A stretch of DNA of 64,000 nucleotides from Nonomuraea pusilla (GTDB lineage: Bacteria; Actinomycetota; Actinomycetes; Streptosporangiales; Streptosporangiaceae), in assembly GCF_900109355.1 (NCBI RefSeq), contig NZ_FOBF01000016.1:124001-188000 (forward strand), given 5' to 3'. Position 1 is the stretch's first letter. Each line of letters begins with the position of its first letter. Under the pieces are notes generated by a model. The model had not been told where the DNA came from. It did no database searches and worked only from the letters and a program-made list of their open reading frames with translations. The translations under genes were made by a program, and so were the position numbers. Of the stretch, positions 55,637 through 64,000 are shown one piece after another.

Positions 55637-56554
55637 ATGAGCGATCACATGAGCAGAGCGGTGGACCGGTCCACGGCCCTCACCGGCGACGGGACCTCCT
55701 CGGACGTGCAGGCGGGGGCGGTGACCACGTACGTGTTCGTGAGCGGGGCGAACGGGGCGCCCGCCCAGGATCCCGAGCTGACGTTGCGCGGGCACCGCTG
55801 CGTGGGGGTGGAGTTGCCTGGCCACGGGGCCGCCCGGCAGTTCGACCTCGCCTACCAGGCCCCCCAGGACCTGGAGCGGCTCGCCGCGCTGCCCTCGGCC
55901 GTCGCGGGCGTCACGCTGGACGACCACGTCGAGGCCACCGTGACGGTCGTGCGCAGGGCCGCCGAGCACGGTCCCGTCGTCCTGGTGGGCGGCAGCCTGG
56001 GCGGCACGGCGATCACGAAGGCCGCCGACGAGGTGCCGCACCTGATCCACCGGCTCGTGTACGACGCCGCGTTCTGCTGCACGGACCTGCGCTCCCCCGC
56101 CGAGTACCTGGAGACGCCCGAGGCGGCGGGGAGCCTCGCGTCGGCCGTGCTGGCCGGGATCGTGGGAGATCCCCGGGTCATCGGGGCGGTCCGGGTGAAC
56201 TGGCGTTCGGCCGACAGGGCGTTCGTGGACGCCGTGAAGGCCGCCTTCATGGAGGGCGCGACCGACGGGGAGGTGCTGGCCATGATGAACACGCTGCTGC
56301 CGGACGAGAGCCTGCTGGTGTCGGCGGGCGACGCCCGCGGCCGGCCGGACGCATGGGGCCGGGTGCCGCGTACGTACATCAGGCACACGCGGGACCGGAT
56401 GATCCCGCTCGCGCTGCAGGACCGGATGATCAGGGAGGCGGACGCGGCGACGCCGGGCAACGGTTTCGACGTGCGCACGGTGGACGCGCCGCACGCGCCG
56501 ACGCCGGCGGTGTACCGGCGGATCACGGAGATCCTGCACCGGCTGGCGGCATAA
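55637..56554 (+). CDS. Alpha/beta hydrolase
   Basis: 305 residues from the ATG at 55637. N-terminal strand VTTYVFVSGANG, HG-containing VELPGHGAARQFD, and nucleophile elbow GGSLGG (118-123, Ser120). A C-terminal His in VDAPHAPTPAVY probably completes the triad, and the ARGRPDAWGRVPRTYIRHT stretch resembles plant-type salicylate or methyl-ester esterases. Substrate unknown. An unusually Asp/Ser-rich N-terminal extension (1-28) precedes the fold. Confidence 0.85.
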   Translation: MSDHMSRAVDRSTALTGDGTSSDVQAGAVTTYVFVSGANGAPAQDPELTLRGHRCVGVELPGHGAARQFDLAYQAPQDLERLAALPSAVAGVTLDDHVEATVTVVRRAAEHGPVVLVGGSLGGTAITKAADEVPHLIHRLVYDAAFCCTDLRSPAEYLETPEAAGSLASAVLAGIVGDPRVIGAVRVNWRSADRAFVDAVKAAFMEGATDGEVLAMMNTLLPDESLLVSAGDARGRPDAWGRVPRTYIRHTRDRMIPLALQDRMIREADAATPGNGFDVRTVDAPHAPTPAVYRRITEILHRLAA

Positions 56555-56585
56555 GAAAACGGACGCCTCCGTGTGGAGACATCCG
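56553..56585 (-). terminator. Intrinsic terminator of tRNA-Gln
   Basis: On the minus strand CGGATGTCTCC, loop ACAC, GGAGGCGTCCG (56560-56585) pairs completely with two G-U wobbles and is followed by TTTTCTT. It begins 14 nt after the tRNA. Confidence 0.85.
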
Positions 56586-56599
56586 CTCTGTTTTCCCTG

Positions 56600-56671
56600 C
56601 TGGGGTACCAGGACTCGAACCTAGACTAACTGAACCAGAATCAGTCGTGCTGCCAATTACACCATACCCCA
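56600..56671 (-). tRNA. tRNA-Gln (anticodon CTG)
   Basis: 72 nt. Acceptor TGGGGTA/TACCCCA, anticodon arm ACTGA-TTCTGGT-TCAGT, T loop TTCGAGT, discriminator G; CCA not encoded. It reads CAG. Its location near gltX and tRNA-Glu matches the mycobacterial arrangement. Confidence 0.95.
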
Positions 56672-56835
56672 CCGCTGCGATCCCCTTGGGGTTTCGCTTG
56701 GCGACGTCCGAAAGAATAGCCCAGCTACGGGGGTAAGACCAAAACGAATACCGGGACGCCTCCGTGGCGGCCCCGGCGACGGCCCGGCCGTGCCAAGCTG
56801 ATGGGGACAAAACCCCACGTGGAGGAGCCCAAGCG

Positions 56836-58806
56836 TTGGCCGAGAACCCGTTCTTCGCCCCCAGCAGCCTGCCCTACCAGTTGCCGCCGTTCGCGGAGAT
56901 CCGCGAGGAGCACTACCTGCCCGCGTTCGAGCGCGGCATGGCCGAGCAACTGGCCGAGGTCGACGCGATCGCGAGCAACCCCGAGCCGCCCACGTTCGAG
57001 AACACGATCGCGGCGCTGGAGCGGTCGGGGCGCGTCCTCGGCCGCGCCGCCACGGCCTTCTTCACGGTCGCCGCCTCGAACTCCACCGACGGCGTCATGG
57101 AGATCGAGAAGCGGATCTCGCCCGAGCTGTCCAAGCACAGCGACGCCATCCGGCTGAACCGCGCGCTGTGGGCCCGCATCAAGCAGGTCGCCACGGACGA
57201 CCCCGAGGAGGCGTGGCTGCTGGAGAAGTACCGCGACGACTTCGTCAGGGCCGGCGCTGACCTGACCGAGCCCGAGCAGGCGCGGCTGCGCGAGCTGAAC
57301 GAGGAGCTGTCCCGCCTGTCGACCGAGTTCCGGCAGATCCTGCTGCGGGCCTCGACGGAGTCGGCCCTGGTCGTCGACGACGCCAAGGAGCTCGACGGGA
57401 TGGACGAGGCCGCGGTCTCGGCGCTGGTGCAGGACGACGGCCGCTACGCCCTGCCGCTGCTGAACTTCACCAACCAGCCGGCGCTCGCGCAGCTCACCGA
57501 CCGCGAGGTGCGCCGCAGGCTGTACACGCTGAGCGTGGAGCGCGCGCCGCGCAACTTCGAGGTGGCGGCGCGCATGGCGCGGCTGCGGGCGGAGCGGGCG
57601 GCGCTGCTGGGCTTCCCGAACCACGCCGCCTACTCGGTCGCCGACCAGACCGCCAAGACCGTCGAGGCGGTCGAGGAGATGCTGGGCCAGCTGGTCGGGC
57701 CGGCCGTGCGCAACGCCCGCAGGGAGGCGGAGGCGCTGGCCGAACAGGCCGGGTTCGCGATCGAGCCGTGGGACTGGTCGTACTACGCGGAGAAGGTGCG
57801 CAAGGCCCGCTACGACTTCGACGCGGAGGCGGTGCGTCCGTACTTCGAGCTGGAGCGCGTCTACCGCGACGGCGTCTTCCACGCCGCCACCCGCCTGTAC
57901 GGCGTCACCTTCGCCGACCGGCCGGACCTGCGGGGCTACCACGAGGACGTCACGGTCTTCGAGGTGTCCGACGCCGACGGCACGCCGCTCGGGCTGTTCG
58001 CGCTCGACCCGTACGCGAGGGCGAACAAGCGGGGCGGCGCGTGGATGAACAACCTGGTGGACCAGTCGTTCCTGTTCGACGAGCTGCCCGTGGTGATGAA
58101 CAACCTCAACGTCACCAAGCCGGCCTCCGGGCCGACCCTGCTGACGTACGACGAGGTCACGACCGCCTTCCACGAGTTCGGCCACGCGCTGCACGGGCTG
58201 TTCTCGCGCGTGCGCTACCCGCGGGTCTCCGGCACGAACGTGCCGCGCGACTTCGTCGAGTACCCGTCGCAGGTGAACGAGATGTGGGTCACCTGGCCGG
58301 AGATCCTGGCCAACTACGCCAGGCACTACGAGACGGGCGAGCCGATGCCGCAGGAGCTCGTGGACAAGCTGACGGCGGCCGAGCAGTTCAACCAGGGCTT
58401 CAAGACGGTGGAGTACCTCGCGGCGACGCTCCTCGACTGGGCCTGGCACAAGCTGGCCCCGGGCGAGGACCCCGGCGACCCGGAGGCGTTCGAGGCGGCG
58501 GCCCTGGAGGCGGCGGGCATCGCGTTCGCGCCGGTGCCGCCCCGGTACCGCACGAACTACTTCGCGCACATCTTCGCGGGCGGCTACAGCGCCGGGTACT
58601 ACTCGTACATCTGGAGCGAGGTGCTCGACGCGGAGAGCGTGGAGTGGTTCAAGGAGAACGGCGGCCTCACCCGGGAGAACGGCGACCACTTCCGGCGGGA
58701 GCTGCTGTCGCGGGGCGGGAGCGTCGATCCGCTGGCGGCCTTCCGGGCGTTCCGGGGCGGGGAGCCGCGCATCGAGCCGCTGCTCACCCGCCGCGGCCTC
58801 GCCTGA
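56836..58806 (+). CDS. M3-family metallopeptidase (oligopeptidase A / Dcp type)
   Basis: 656 residues from a TTG at 56836 with GGAGGAG about 8 nt upstream. The zinc motif is HEFGHALHG with His446, Glu447 and His450; the third ligand Glu follows in VEYPSQVNEMWV. The C-terminal GGYSAGYYSYIWSEVLDA is the family substrate-binding loop. It degrades short peptides in the cytoplasm. No signal peptide. Monocistronic. Confidence 0.95.
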   Translation: MAENPFFAPSSLPYQLPPFAEIREEHYLPAFERGMAEQLAEVDAIASNPEPPTFENTIAALERSGRVLGRAATAFFTVAASNSTDGVMEIEKRISPELSKHSDAIRLNRALWARIKQVATDDPEEAWLLEKYRDDFVRAGADLTEPEQARLRELNEELSRLSTEFRQILLRASTESALVVDDAKELDGMDEAAVSALVQDDGRYALPLLNFTNQPALAQLTDREVRRRLYTLSVERAPRNFEVAARMARLRAERAALLGFPNHAAYSVADQTAKTVEAVEEMLGQLVGPAVRNARREAEALAEQAGFAIEPWDWSYYAEKVRKARYDFDAEAVRPYFELERVYRDGVFHAATRLYGVTFADRPDLRGYHEDVTVFEVSDADGTPLGLFALDPYARANKRGGAWMNNLVDQSFLFDELPVVMNNLNVTKPASGPTLLTYDEVTTAFHEFGHALHGLFSRVRYPRVSGTNVPRDFVEYPSQVNEMWVTWPEILANYARHYETGEPMPQELVDKLTAAEQFNQGFKTVEYLAATLLDWAWHKLAPGEDPGDPEAFEAAALEAAGIAFAPVPPRYRTNYFAHIFAGGYSAGYYSYIWSEVLDAESVEWFKENGGLTRENGDHFRRELLSRGGSVDPLAAFRAFRGGEPRIEPLLTRRGLA

Positions 58807-58836
58807 GCCCGCCCGCCGGGCGGGGCCGGGGCGGGT

Positions 58837-59406
58837 TCAGGCGTCCGCCGCGGGCTCGCCCTCCCGCCGCGGCTCCAGTTCGGCCAGGCGCTCGCGCAGC
58901 CACGCGCGTTCGGCCCTGCTGGAGGCGGCGGCGACCAGAAGCATGCCGCGCCGGTACGGGTCCGGCTCGTCCCGGGCCCGTACCGGCCGGTCGCCCTCGT
59001 GGAAGAAGCTCGCGGGGGCCTCCAGGAAGTCGAGGCGGCGCCGCAGCACGCGCGCCCGGCCCGCGGGGTCGGGCAGCGCGGACAGGAACGTGAGGAGGGC
59101 GAAGAACCGCGTCTGGTCGCTGATGTCGAGGTCGGCGGGGTCGCGCAGCCGTCGCAGCAGTTCCTCGCGACCGGCGCGGGTGATGGTCAGCACCTGCCTG
59201 CGGGCGGCGGCGGCGCCGGGCTCCTCGTGCCGTTCGAGGAGCCCCTTGGCCTCCAGCCTGGCGATGGCCGGGTAGAGCGCGCCGTCGCTGACCGGCCGCA
59301 GGTGACCGGTCAGCGAGGTGAGACGGGCCTTCAGCTCGTAGCCGTGCATGGGCCGCTCGTTCAGGAATCCCAGGATGGTGAACGCCAGGTCACCGCCGCT
59401 TGCCAT
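58837..59406 (-). CDS. PadR-family transcriptional regulator
   Basis: 189 residues from the ATG at 59406. The winged HTH (about 5-85: FTILGFLNERPMHGYELKAR; GALYPAIARLEAKGLLERH) is followed by the helical Vir C-terminal domain. TACGAT lies 7 nt upstream, so the mRNA is probably leaderless. It is divergent from a MATE exporter and the inverted repeat between them is the likely operator. PadR proteins usually repress such exporters until they bind the drug. Confidence 0.93.
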   Translation of the reverse strand: MASGGDLAFTILGFLNERPMHGYELKARLTSLTGHLRPVSDGALYPAIARLEAKGLLERHEEPGAAAARRQVLTITRAGREELLRRLRDPADLDISDQTRFFALLTFLSALPDPAGRARVLRRRLDFLEAPASFFHEGDRPVRARDEPDPYRRGMLLVAAASSRAERAWLRERLAELEPRREGEPAADA

Positions 59407-59413
59407 GGGGAGC

Positions 59414-59419
59414 ATCGTA
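59414..59419 (-). promoter_or_regulatory. -10 box of the padR promoter
   Basis: TACGAT on the minus strand, 7 nt before the PadR ATG, without a ribosome site. Confidence 0.45.
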
Positions 59420-59425
59420 CCGTTA

Positions 59426-59457
59426 TACCTCTAAACGAGGTACAACGAAACGAGGTA
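59426..59457. promoter_or_regulatory. Candidate PadR operator
   Basis: TACCTC (59426-59431), 5-bp spacer TAAAC, GAGGTA (59437-59442) is a perfect dyad; GAGGTA recurs at 59452-59457, where its GAGG also serves as the ribosome site of the MATE gene. Repressor binding would block both initiation steps. Confidence 0.6.
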
Positions 59458-59460
59458 TCG

Positions 59461-60777
59461 ATGTTCAGGCTGGCCCTGCCCGTCTACGTGGAACTGCTCA
59501 CCGCCGTCGTCGCGGTGGGCCTGATCGACCTGCTGTGGGTCTCCGGGCTCGGGGAGGGCGCGATCGCCGCCGTGACCGTCGGCACCACGGTGGAGTACCT
59601 GGCCTACGGGCTGTTCCTGGCGGTGCCCACGGGCGTCACCGTGCTGGTGGGAAGGCGGGACGGCCGGGCCCCGCTGTGGCCCGTGGTCAGGACCGGCCGG
59701 CTGCTGTGGGCCCTGTTCTCCGCCGCCGTCGCCGTCCCCGGCGTGCTCCTGCACGAGCCGATCGCCGCCCTGTTCGGCGCCGCGTCCGGCCCGGCCGCGG
59801 ACTTCCTGCTGGTCTCGCTGGCCGGGCTGCCCGTGTACTTCGCCCAGACCGTCGTGGACGGCGTGCTGAAGGGCCTGGGTGACACGCGGACCCCGATGCG
59901 CAACGCGCTCATCTGCAACGCCCTCGTGGTCGTCCTGGACCCGCTGCTCATCTACGGGCTCGGGCTGGGCGTGCGCGGCGCCGCGCTGGCCACCGTGGCC
60001 GCCCGCGCCGTCACGCTGGCCATCGCGGTCAGATCGCTCAGGGGGCTGCGCGACGGCGCCCAGGGCGACAGCGCCCCCGAGGACGGCTCCCCCGCTGCCG
60101 GCGCCCCCGATGACGGCGAGCGGGGCAGGGGGGCGTGGCTCGGCCGGGAGATCCTGGTGACCGGGCTGCCGATGTCCGGCGACTTCCTGGCCCGCGCGCT
60201 CGTCGGCATGGCGCTGGTCGAGATCGTGGCCGGGTTCGGCACCGCGCAGGTGGCGGGCTACGGCATCGGCCAGAAGATCATGCTGGCCGGGGTCATGGTG
60301 TTCTACGCACTGCGGCAGGCCGCGATGATCCGTACCGCCCGGTCGGAGCCCGCCGGGTCGCCGCTGCTGCTGGGACTCGGCGGGGGCGCGGCGGTGGCGG
60401 CCGCGCTGAACGCGGCCGCCGTGCCCGCCGCCGGGCTGTTCACCGCCGACCCGTCGGTGGCCGTGGGATTCCTGCGCTGGATGACGCTCTACCTGGTGCC
60501 CTTCGGCGGGCTCATCGCCGTGGGCGGCGTGCTCCAGGCGAGCGGGAGGGGCGGCCGCCTGCTGGCCGCCACGCTGGCGGGTTTCGCCGTGCAGCTGCCC
60601 CTCGCGTACGCGCTGAGCTCGTGGCTCGGCGTGACCGGCGTGTGGCTGTCGATGGCCGCGGGGGCCTCGGTCAGCCTCGCAGCCGCGCTAGCGCCGCGCG
60701 CAGGCGGTCCTGCGACCGCTCCCGCCCGAGCACCTCGATCGACTCGAACAGCGGAAGGCCGACCGTGCGGCCGGTGA
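59461..60777 (+). CDS. MATE-family efflux transporter
   Basis: 438 residues with about 12 hydrophobic segments in two MATE halves. Conserved blocks are [16 protein letters not shown] at the start, [17 protein letters not shown] and [20 protein letters not shown] hydrophilic Asp/Pro/Gly-rich loop (about 200-225) joins the halves. It likely exports cationic compounds by Na+ or H+ antiport. Divergent from the PadR regulator. The last 107 bp are antisense to the end of gltX, and the C-terminal tail there ([12 protein letters not shown]) looks non-family. Confidence 0.88.
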   Translation: MFRLALPVYVELLTAVVAVGLIDLLWVSGLGEGAIAAVTVGTTVEYLAYGLFLAVPTGVTVLVGRRDGRAPLWPVVRTGRLLWALFSAAVAVPGVLLHEPIAALFGAASGPAADFLLVSLAGLPVYFAQTVVDGVLKGLGDTRTPMRNALICNALVVVLDPLLIYGLGLGVRGAALATVAARAVTLAIAVRSLRGLRDGAQGDSAPEDGSPAAGAPDDGERGRGAWLGREILVTGLPMSGDFLARALVGMALVEIVAGFGTAQVAGYGIGQKIMLAGVMVFYALRQAAMIRTARSEPAGSPLLLGLGGGAAVAAALNAAAVPAAGLFTADPSVAVGFLRWMTLYLVPFGGLIAVGGVLQASGRGGRLLAATLAGFAVQLPLAYALSSWLGVTGVWLSMAAGASVSLAAALAPRAGGPATAPARAPRSTRTAEGRPCGR

Positions 60778-62044
60778 TCGCCACGCGGACCGGGGCCTGA
60801 GCCTTGCCCAGCTTGAGCCCGTGGGCCGCGCCGACCTCCTCCAGCGCCTCCTTGAGCGACTCGGGGTCCCAGCTCACGGTCTCCAGGCGCTCCAGGTAGC
60901 CGCCGAGGATCTCCTCGGGGGCGTTCTTCATCGCCTTGTCCCAGGACGCCTGGTCGAAGACGGGCTCCTCCAGGAAGAGGAAGTCGACGTTCTGCCGGAT
61001 CTCGGACAGCACGGTGAGGCGGGTCTGGGCGAGCGGGGCGAGCTTGCTGAACAGCTCGCGGTCCCACGACGGCTCCAGGTAGGGGGCGCAGCGCTCCTCG
61101 AACGTCTCCAGCGGCAGCGCGCGGATGTACTCGCCGTTGAACGCGCGCAGCTTCTTCTCGTCGAAGAACGCGCTGGAGGAGTTGACCGAGTCGAGGCGGA
61201 ACAGCGGCATCATCTCGGACCACGGCATGATCTCGCGGTCGTCGCCCGGACCCCAGCCGAGCAGCATGAGGTAGTTGACCATGGCCTCGGCCAGGTAACC
61301 CTCGGCGCGGTACGCCTCCAGCGCCACCTTGTCGCGGCGCTTGGACAGCTTCTTGCGCTGCTCGTTGACGATGACCGGCAGGTGCGCCCAGACCGGCGCC
61401 TTGGCACCCAGCGCCGGCCACAGCAGCTCCTGCTTGGCCGCGTTGCCGAGGTGCTCCTCGCCGCGGATGACGTGGGTGATGTTCTGGGTGATGTCGTCGA
61501 CGGCGTTGGCCAGCACGTACAGCGGGGAGCCGTCGCTGCGGGCGATGACGAAGTCCTCCTGCGCGTCGTTCGGGAACTCCACGCGCCCGCGGATGACGTC
61601 CTCGACCACGGTGACGCCCTCGTCGGGGGTGCGGAAGCGCACCGCGCCCGCGGTGAGGCCGCGCTCGCGGCAGTGGCCGTCGTAGCCCCTGTGCTCGGAG
61701 CCGGTGCGGGCCACGAGCTGCTCGCGGGTGCAGTCGCAGTAGTAGGCCAGGCCGTCGGCCAGCAGCTTGGCCACGGCCTCGCGGTGCTGCGGCTCGTACG
61801 CGGACTGGAAGTAGGGGCCCTCGAAGGCCGGGTGCGAGCCGTTGATGCCGATCCAGTCGAGGGCGGAGATGATGCCCTCGGTCCACTCGGGGCGGTTCCT
61901 CGACGCGTCGGTGTCCTCGATGCGCAGCACGAACGTGCCGCCGGACTGCTCGGCCAGCGCCCAGTTGTACAGCGCCGTGCGCGCGCCGCCGACGTGGAAC
62001 ATGCCGGTTGGGGACGGGGCGAAACGCACCCGCAGATCAGTCAC
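60671..62044 (-). CDS. gltX: Glutamyl-tRNA synthetase
   Basis: 457 residues. Class I signatures: [18 protein letters not shown] with HVGG in place of HIGH (17-20), and KLSKRRDK as KMSKS. The zinc-like [10 protein letters not shown] segment and the C-terminal anticodon-binding helical domain are present. It charges tRNA-Glu and, because actinobacteria use GatCAB, also tRNA-Gln; both tRNAs lie within 9 kb. GTG start at 62044 overlaps the end of the upstream FAH gene by 8 bp. Confidence 0.96.
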   Translation of the reverse strand: MTDLRVRFAPSPTGMFHVGGARTALYNWALAEQSGGTFVLRIEDTDASRNRPEWTEGIISALDWIGINGSHPAFEGPYFQSAYEPQHREAVAKLLADGLAYYCDCTREQLVARTGSEHRGYDGHCRERGLTAGAVRFRTPDEGVTVVEDVIRGRVEFPNDAQEDFVIARSDGSPLYVLANAVDDITQNITHVIRGEEHLGNAAKQELLWPALGAKAPVWAHLPVIVNEQRKKLSKRRDKVALEAYRAEGYLAEAMVNYLMLLGWGPGDDREIMPWSEMMPLFRLDSVNSSSAFFDEKKLRAFNGEYIRALPLETFEERCAPYLEPSWDRELFSKLAPLAQTRLTVLSEIRQNVDFLFLEEPVFDQASWDKAMKNAPEEILGGYLERLETVSWDPESLKEALEEVGAAHGLKLGKAQAPVRVAITGRTVGLPLFESIEVLGRERSQDRLRAALARLRG

Positions 62045-62813
62045 GGGAGACCACCTTGTTCGTCAGAGTGCCGATGCCTTCGATGCCCACGCTGACCTCG
62101 TCGCCGATGTGGAGCGGGCCGACGCCGGCCGGGGTGCCGGTCAGGATGACGTCGCCGGGGATCAGCGTCATGACGGCGCTGACGTAGGCGACGAGCGCGG
62201 GGATGTCGTTGATGAGCTGGCTGGTGCGGCCGCTCTGGCGCACCTCGCCGTTGACCGTGGTGGTGAGGGCCAGGTCGGCGGCGTCGAGGTCGGTCTGGAT
62301 CCAGGGGCCGAGCGGGCAGAAGGTGTCGAAGCTCTTGGCCCGGGTGAACTGGACGTCCTTCTTCTGCAGGTCGCGCGCGGTGACGTCGTTGGCGCAGGTG
62401 TAGCCGAAGATGACGTCCTTGACCCGCTCGACCGGCACCTCGCGGCACAGCCTGCCGATCACGACGGCCAGCTCGCCCTCGAAGTCGACGCGCTCGGACA
62501 GCGACGTCGGGTAGGCGATGGCCTCGCCGTGGCCGATCACGGACGTGGACGGCTTCATGAAGATGAGCGGCTCGTCGGGCACCTCGTTGCCCAGCTCGCG
62601 GGCGTGCTCCGCGTAGTTCCTGCCGATGGCGACCACCTTGCTCGGCAGCATCGGGGCCAGCAGCTTCACCTGGGACAGCGGGAAGCGCTCGCCCGTGAAC
62701 TGCACCTGGTTGAACGGGTGGCCGGCGATCGCGGACACGACCTCCTCGCCCGGACCGCCCTCGACCACCCCGAACGACATGCCTTCGCCTGTGGAGAACC
62801 TCGCTATGCGCAC
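62037..62813 (-). CDS. Fumarylacetoacetate hydrolase (FAH) family protein
   Basis: 258 residues. The FAH-fold domain from about 55 carries [14 protein letters not shown], the metal-binding [11 protein letters not shown] (two acidic ligands) and [11 protein letters not shown]. These enzymes hydrolyse or decarboxylate acylpyruvates and related keto-acids, including oxaloacetate; the exact substrate is unknown. GTG start at 62813 has TAGCCT 6 nt upstream, so the mRNA is probably leaderless. It forms a unit with gltX as in M. tuberculosis Rv2993c-Rv2992c. Confidence 0.93.
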   Translation of the reverse strand: MRIARFSTGEGMSFGVVEGGPGEEVVSAIAGHPFNQVQFTGERFPLSQVKLLAPMLPSKVVAIGRNYAEHARELGNEVPDEPLIFMKPSTSVIGHGEAIAYPTSLSERVDFEGELAVVIGRLCREVPVERVKDVIFGYTCANDVTARDLQKKDVQFTRAKSFDTFCPLGPWIQTDLDAADLALTTTVNGEVRQSGRTSQLINDIPALVAYVSAVMTLIPGDVILTGTPAGVGPLHIGDEVSVGIEGIGTLTNKVVSRD

Positions 62814-62819
62814 CTGACA

Positions 62820-62825
62820 AGGCTA
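62820..62825 (-). promoter_or_regulatory. -10 box of the FAH-gltX promoter
   Basis: TAGCCT on the minus strand, 6 nt before the GTG at 62811-62813, with no ribosome site in between. Confidence 0.45.
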
Positions 62826-62978
62826 TCGCCGCCGTCGCAGGGGTCGGCCCACCCGGAGAAGGGCCGGGTCACGGGGCCCCCATAGTTAGCCCCCGAATCC
62901 CTTTCATGCTGCATCAATGCCCAATATCCGGCTATGTCGGACTTGATGGCACACATCGAACGTCGGGGGTGACGGGTC

Positions 62979-63467
62979 GTGTCGGACATTCAAACCGCGT
63001 CTCAAACCGCGTCGGTACCGCGGGCCAGGACCGAGAGCGGCGCCCCGGGGACCTCGCTGGTCACCGAACGGGGCACCACGAGCATCGACGACGGCGTCGT
63101 CGCGAAGATCGCCGGACTGGCGGCCCGCGAGGTGTCCGGCGTCTACGACATGGGCGCCGGGGCCGCGCGTGCCTTCGGCAGCGTACGCGGCATGGTCGGC
63201 GGCGAGCGGAGCCCCGCGCAGGGCGTGTCGGTGGAGGTGGGCGAGCGGCAGGCCGCCGTGGACCTCGAACTGGTGGCCGAGTACGGCACCGCCATCCCCG
63301 ACCTCGCCGCGGCCGTGCGCAAGAACGTGATCAACGCCGTGGAGCGGATGTGCGGCCTGGAGGTCACCGAGGTGAACATCAGGGTCGACGACGTGCACCT
63401 GCCCGGCCAGGAACGCCAGCAGGGCGGCGAGGGCGAGCAACAGCAGCAGGAGCCCAGGGTCCAATGA
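62979..63467 (+). CDS. Asp23/Gls24-family envelope stress protein
   Basis: 162 residues. The Asp23 domain (about 28-140: TTSIDDGVVAKIAGLAAREV; VSVEVGERQAAVDLELVAEYG; NVINAVERMCGLEVTEVNIRV) is followed by a Gln/Glu-rich tail. In Gram-positive bacteria Asp23 proteins gather at the membrane through small anchors and respond to envelope or alkaline stress. GTG at 62979, GGGGG upstream. Its stop overlaps the next start (ATGA). Confidence 0.92.
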   Translation: MSDIQTASQTASVPRARTESGAPGTSLVTERGTTSIDDGVVAKIAGLAAREVSGVYDMGAGAARAFGSVRGMVGGERSPAQGVSVEVGERQAAVDLELVAEYGTAIPDLAAAVRKNVINAVERMCGLEVTEVNIRVDDVHLPGQERQQGGEGEQQQQEPRVQ

Positions 63468-63736
63468 GCGAGGCCCGGGCGATCGCCGAGCGGGCCGCGG
63501 CCTGCCCGGGGGTGGTCCGGCTGTCGGGCGGCCCCTTCGGCACGGTGGCCACGTACCTGCCGGGCGAACGGCTCGTGGGCGTGTCGGTGGGCGACGGCGC
63601 GGTGGAGATCGCGATCGTCGCGACGACGGGCCGCCCACTGGCCGAGACCGCCGACGAGGTGCGGCGGGCCGTCGCAGACCTGGCCGGGGGCCGGCGCGTG
63701 GACGTCCGGATCGACGACGTCGTGGAGGAGACATGA
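63464..63736 (+). CDS. Asp23-operon protein, small alpha/beta
   Basis: 90 residues: MSEARAIAERAAACPGVVRL, then GPFGTVATYLPGERLVGVSV and AVEIAIVATTGRPLAETADE, ending VRIDDVVEET. The layout echoes the core of an Asp23 domain, so it may be a short paralogue that pairs with the first gene. Both ends overlap neighbours by 4 bp. Cytoplasmic; no direct functional data. Confidence 0.85.
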   Translation: MSEARAIAERAAACPGVVRLSGGPFGTVATYLPGERLVGVSVGDGAVEIAIVATTGRPLAETADEVRRAVADLAGGRRVDVRIDDVVEET

Positions 63737-63921
63737 ACAACATCCGGTGGACGCCGGTGATCGGCATGATCGCCGGCATGGTGCTCGGGATCGTGGGCGC
63801 GTTCGGCGGGCTCGGCCCGTTCCTGATCGTGCTCGTGCTCGGCGCGCTCGGGTTCCTCCTCGGGAGGGTCGCCGAGACCGGCGAGGTCAACCTGTCAGGT
63901 CTGTCCGTGAGGCGGAAATGA
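63733..63921 (+). CDS. Small two-helix membrane protein (DUF2273-like)
   Basis: 62 residues with two hydrophobic helices (about 7-25, IGMIAGMVLGIVGAFGG, and 28-44, FLIVLVLGALGFLLG) and a basic end LSVRRK. DUF2273 proteins occur next to Asp23 genes and probably help anchor them to the membrane. ATGA overlaps on both sides place it firmly in the operon. Confidence 0.85.
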   Translation: MNNIRWTPVIGMIAGMVLGIVGAFGGLGPFLIVLVLGALGFLLGRVAETGEVNLSGLSVRRK

Positions 63922-64000
63922 CGGCCGTCGCCCCCGAACACCGCAGCGGCGGCGGCCTCGTGCCACGGCAGCGCCGTCCGCCGCCGCCCGCGCCCGAGTC
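63918..64000 (+). CDS. Start of the next Asp23-operon gene (partial)
   Basis: An ATG overlapping the previous stop opens a frame to the window end: MTAVAPEHRSGGGLVPRQ then a Pro-rich run. In related actinobacteria this place is taken by a membrane-anchoring protein of the AmaP/DUF6286 kind; the fragment is too short to confirm. Confidence 0.6.
   Translation, partial: MTAVAPEHRSGGGLVPRQRRPPPPAPE

Noticed and set aside
56725-58689. A 654-codon minus-strand frame opposite the M3 peptidase
   Set aside because: The peptidase has its full zinc motif and family length. The antisense frame is Val/Arg/Gly-rich with no recognisable motif.

Overview
This window is chromosomal DNA from a very GC-rich actinomycete. 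Codon third positions are almost all G or C, GTG and TTG starts are common, and antisense frames are long and open. Gene content and order fit a filamentous actinomycete, probably Streptosporangiales (Nonomuraea/Actinomadura-like); that placement is inference from family resemblance. From about 21 kb to the right end the order matches the core known from Mycobacterium tuberculosis Rv2921c-Rv2993c (ftsY, smc, acyP, mutM, rnc, coaD, rsmD, recG, DAK2 protein, rpmB, thiL, DUF3515, ddl, gpsA, fbiD, hup, leuD, leuC, IclR regulator, tRNA-Glu/Gln, FAH-fold hydrolase, gltX), with lineage-specific insertions.

Layout. 0-15 kb is accessory: a secreted coiled-coil protein, an aldehyde dehydrogenase, hydrolases, a tightly coupled four-gene NRAMP-like transporter operon that begins with a 32-codon membrane microprotein, typA, a polysaccharide deacetylase lipoprotein, an XRE-cupin regulator divergent from an EamA exporter, a MEDS-HATPase regulator, an orphan SigR-type sigma factor and a Cds1-like cysteine desulfhydrase. 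15-19 kb is a siderophore-iron ABC transporter around a double iron box. 18.7-21.8 kb holds a 24-aa peptide gene, a strong hairpin, a TPR protein and an MFS exporter; I regard this as the most likely undescribed system here. 22-33 kb carries secretion and chromosome factors (ftsY, smc), repair and RNA enzymes (mutM, rnc), the DUF177-L32 pair, coaD and rsmD. 34-38 kb holds recG, a DAK2/FakA-like protein and rpmB. 38-46 kb holds thiD, a CBM2-like surface protein, thiL, ddl, gpsA, an acyltransferase and cofC/fbiD. 46-53 kb holds an MFS exporter, a cold-shock-like OB protein, HU, leuDC with the divergent NdgR-type regulator, and a large acidic protein. 53-64 kb holds three tRNAs (two Glu, one Gln), a NarL-type two-component system, an M3 peptidase, a PadR/MATE pair, gltX, an FAH-family protein and the start of an Asp23 envelope operon cut by the window end.

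Other recurrent features are 4-bp ATGA/GTGA stop-start overlaps in operons, several likely leaderless promoters (TANNNT 6-7 nt before the start codon), convergent 3' overlaps of up to 107 bp, and short GC-rich tandem repeats placed just beyond gene stop codons. Most coding calls are secure. Start choices, small genes and regulatory sites are graded individually.
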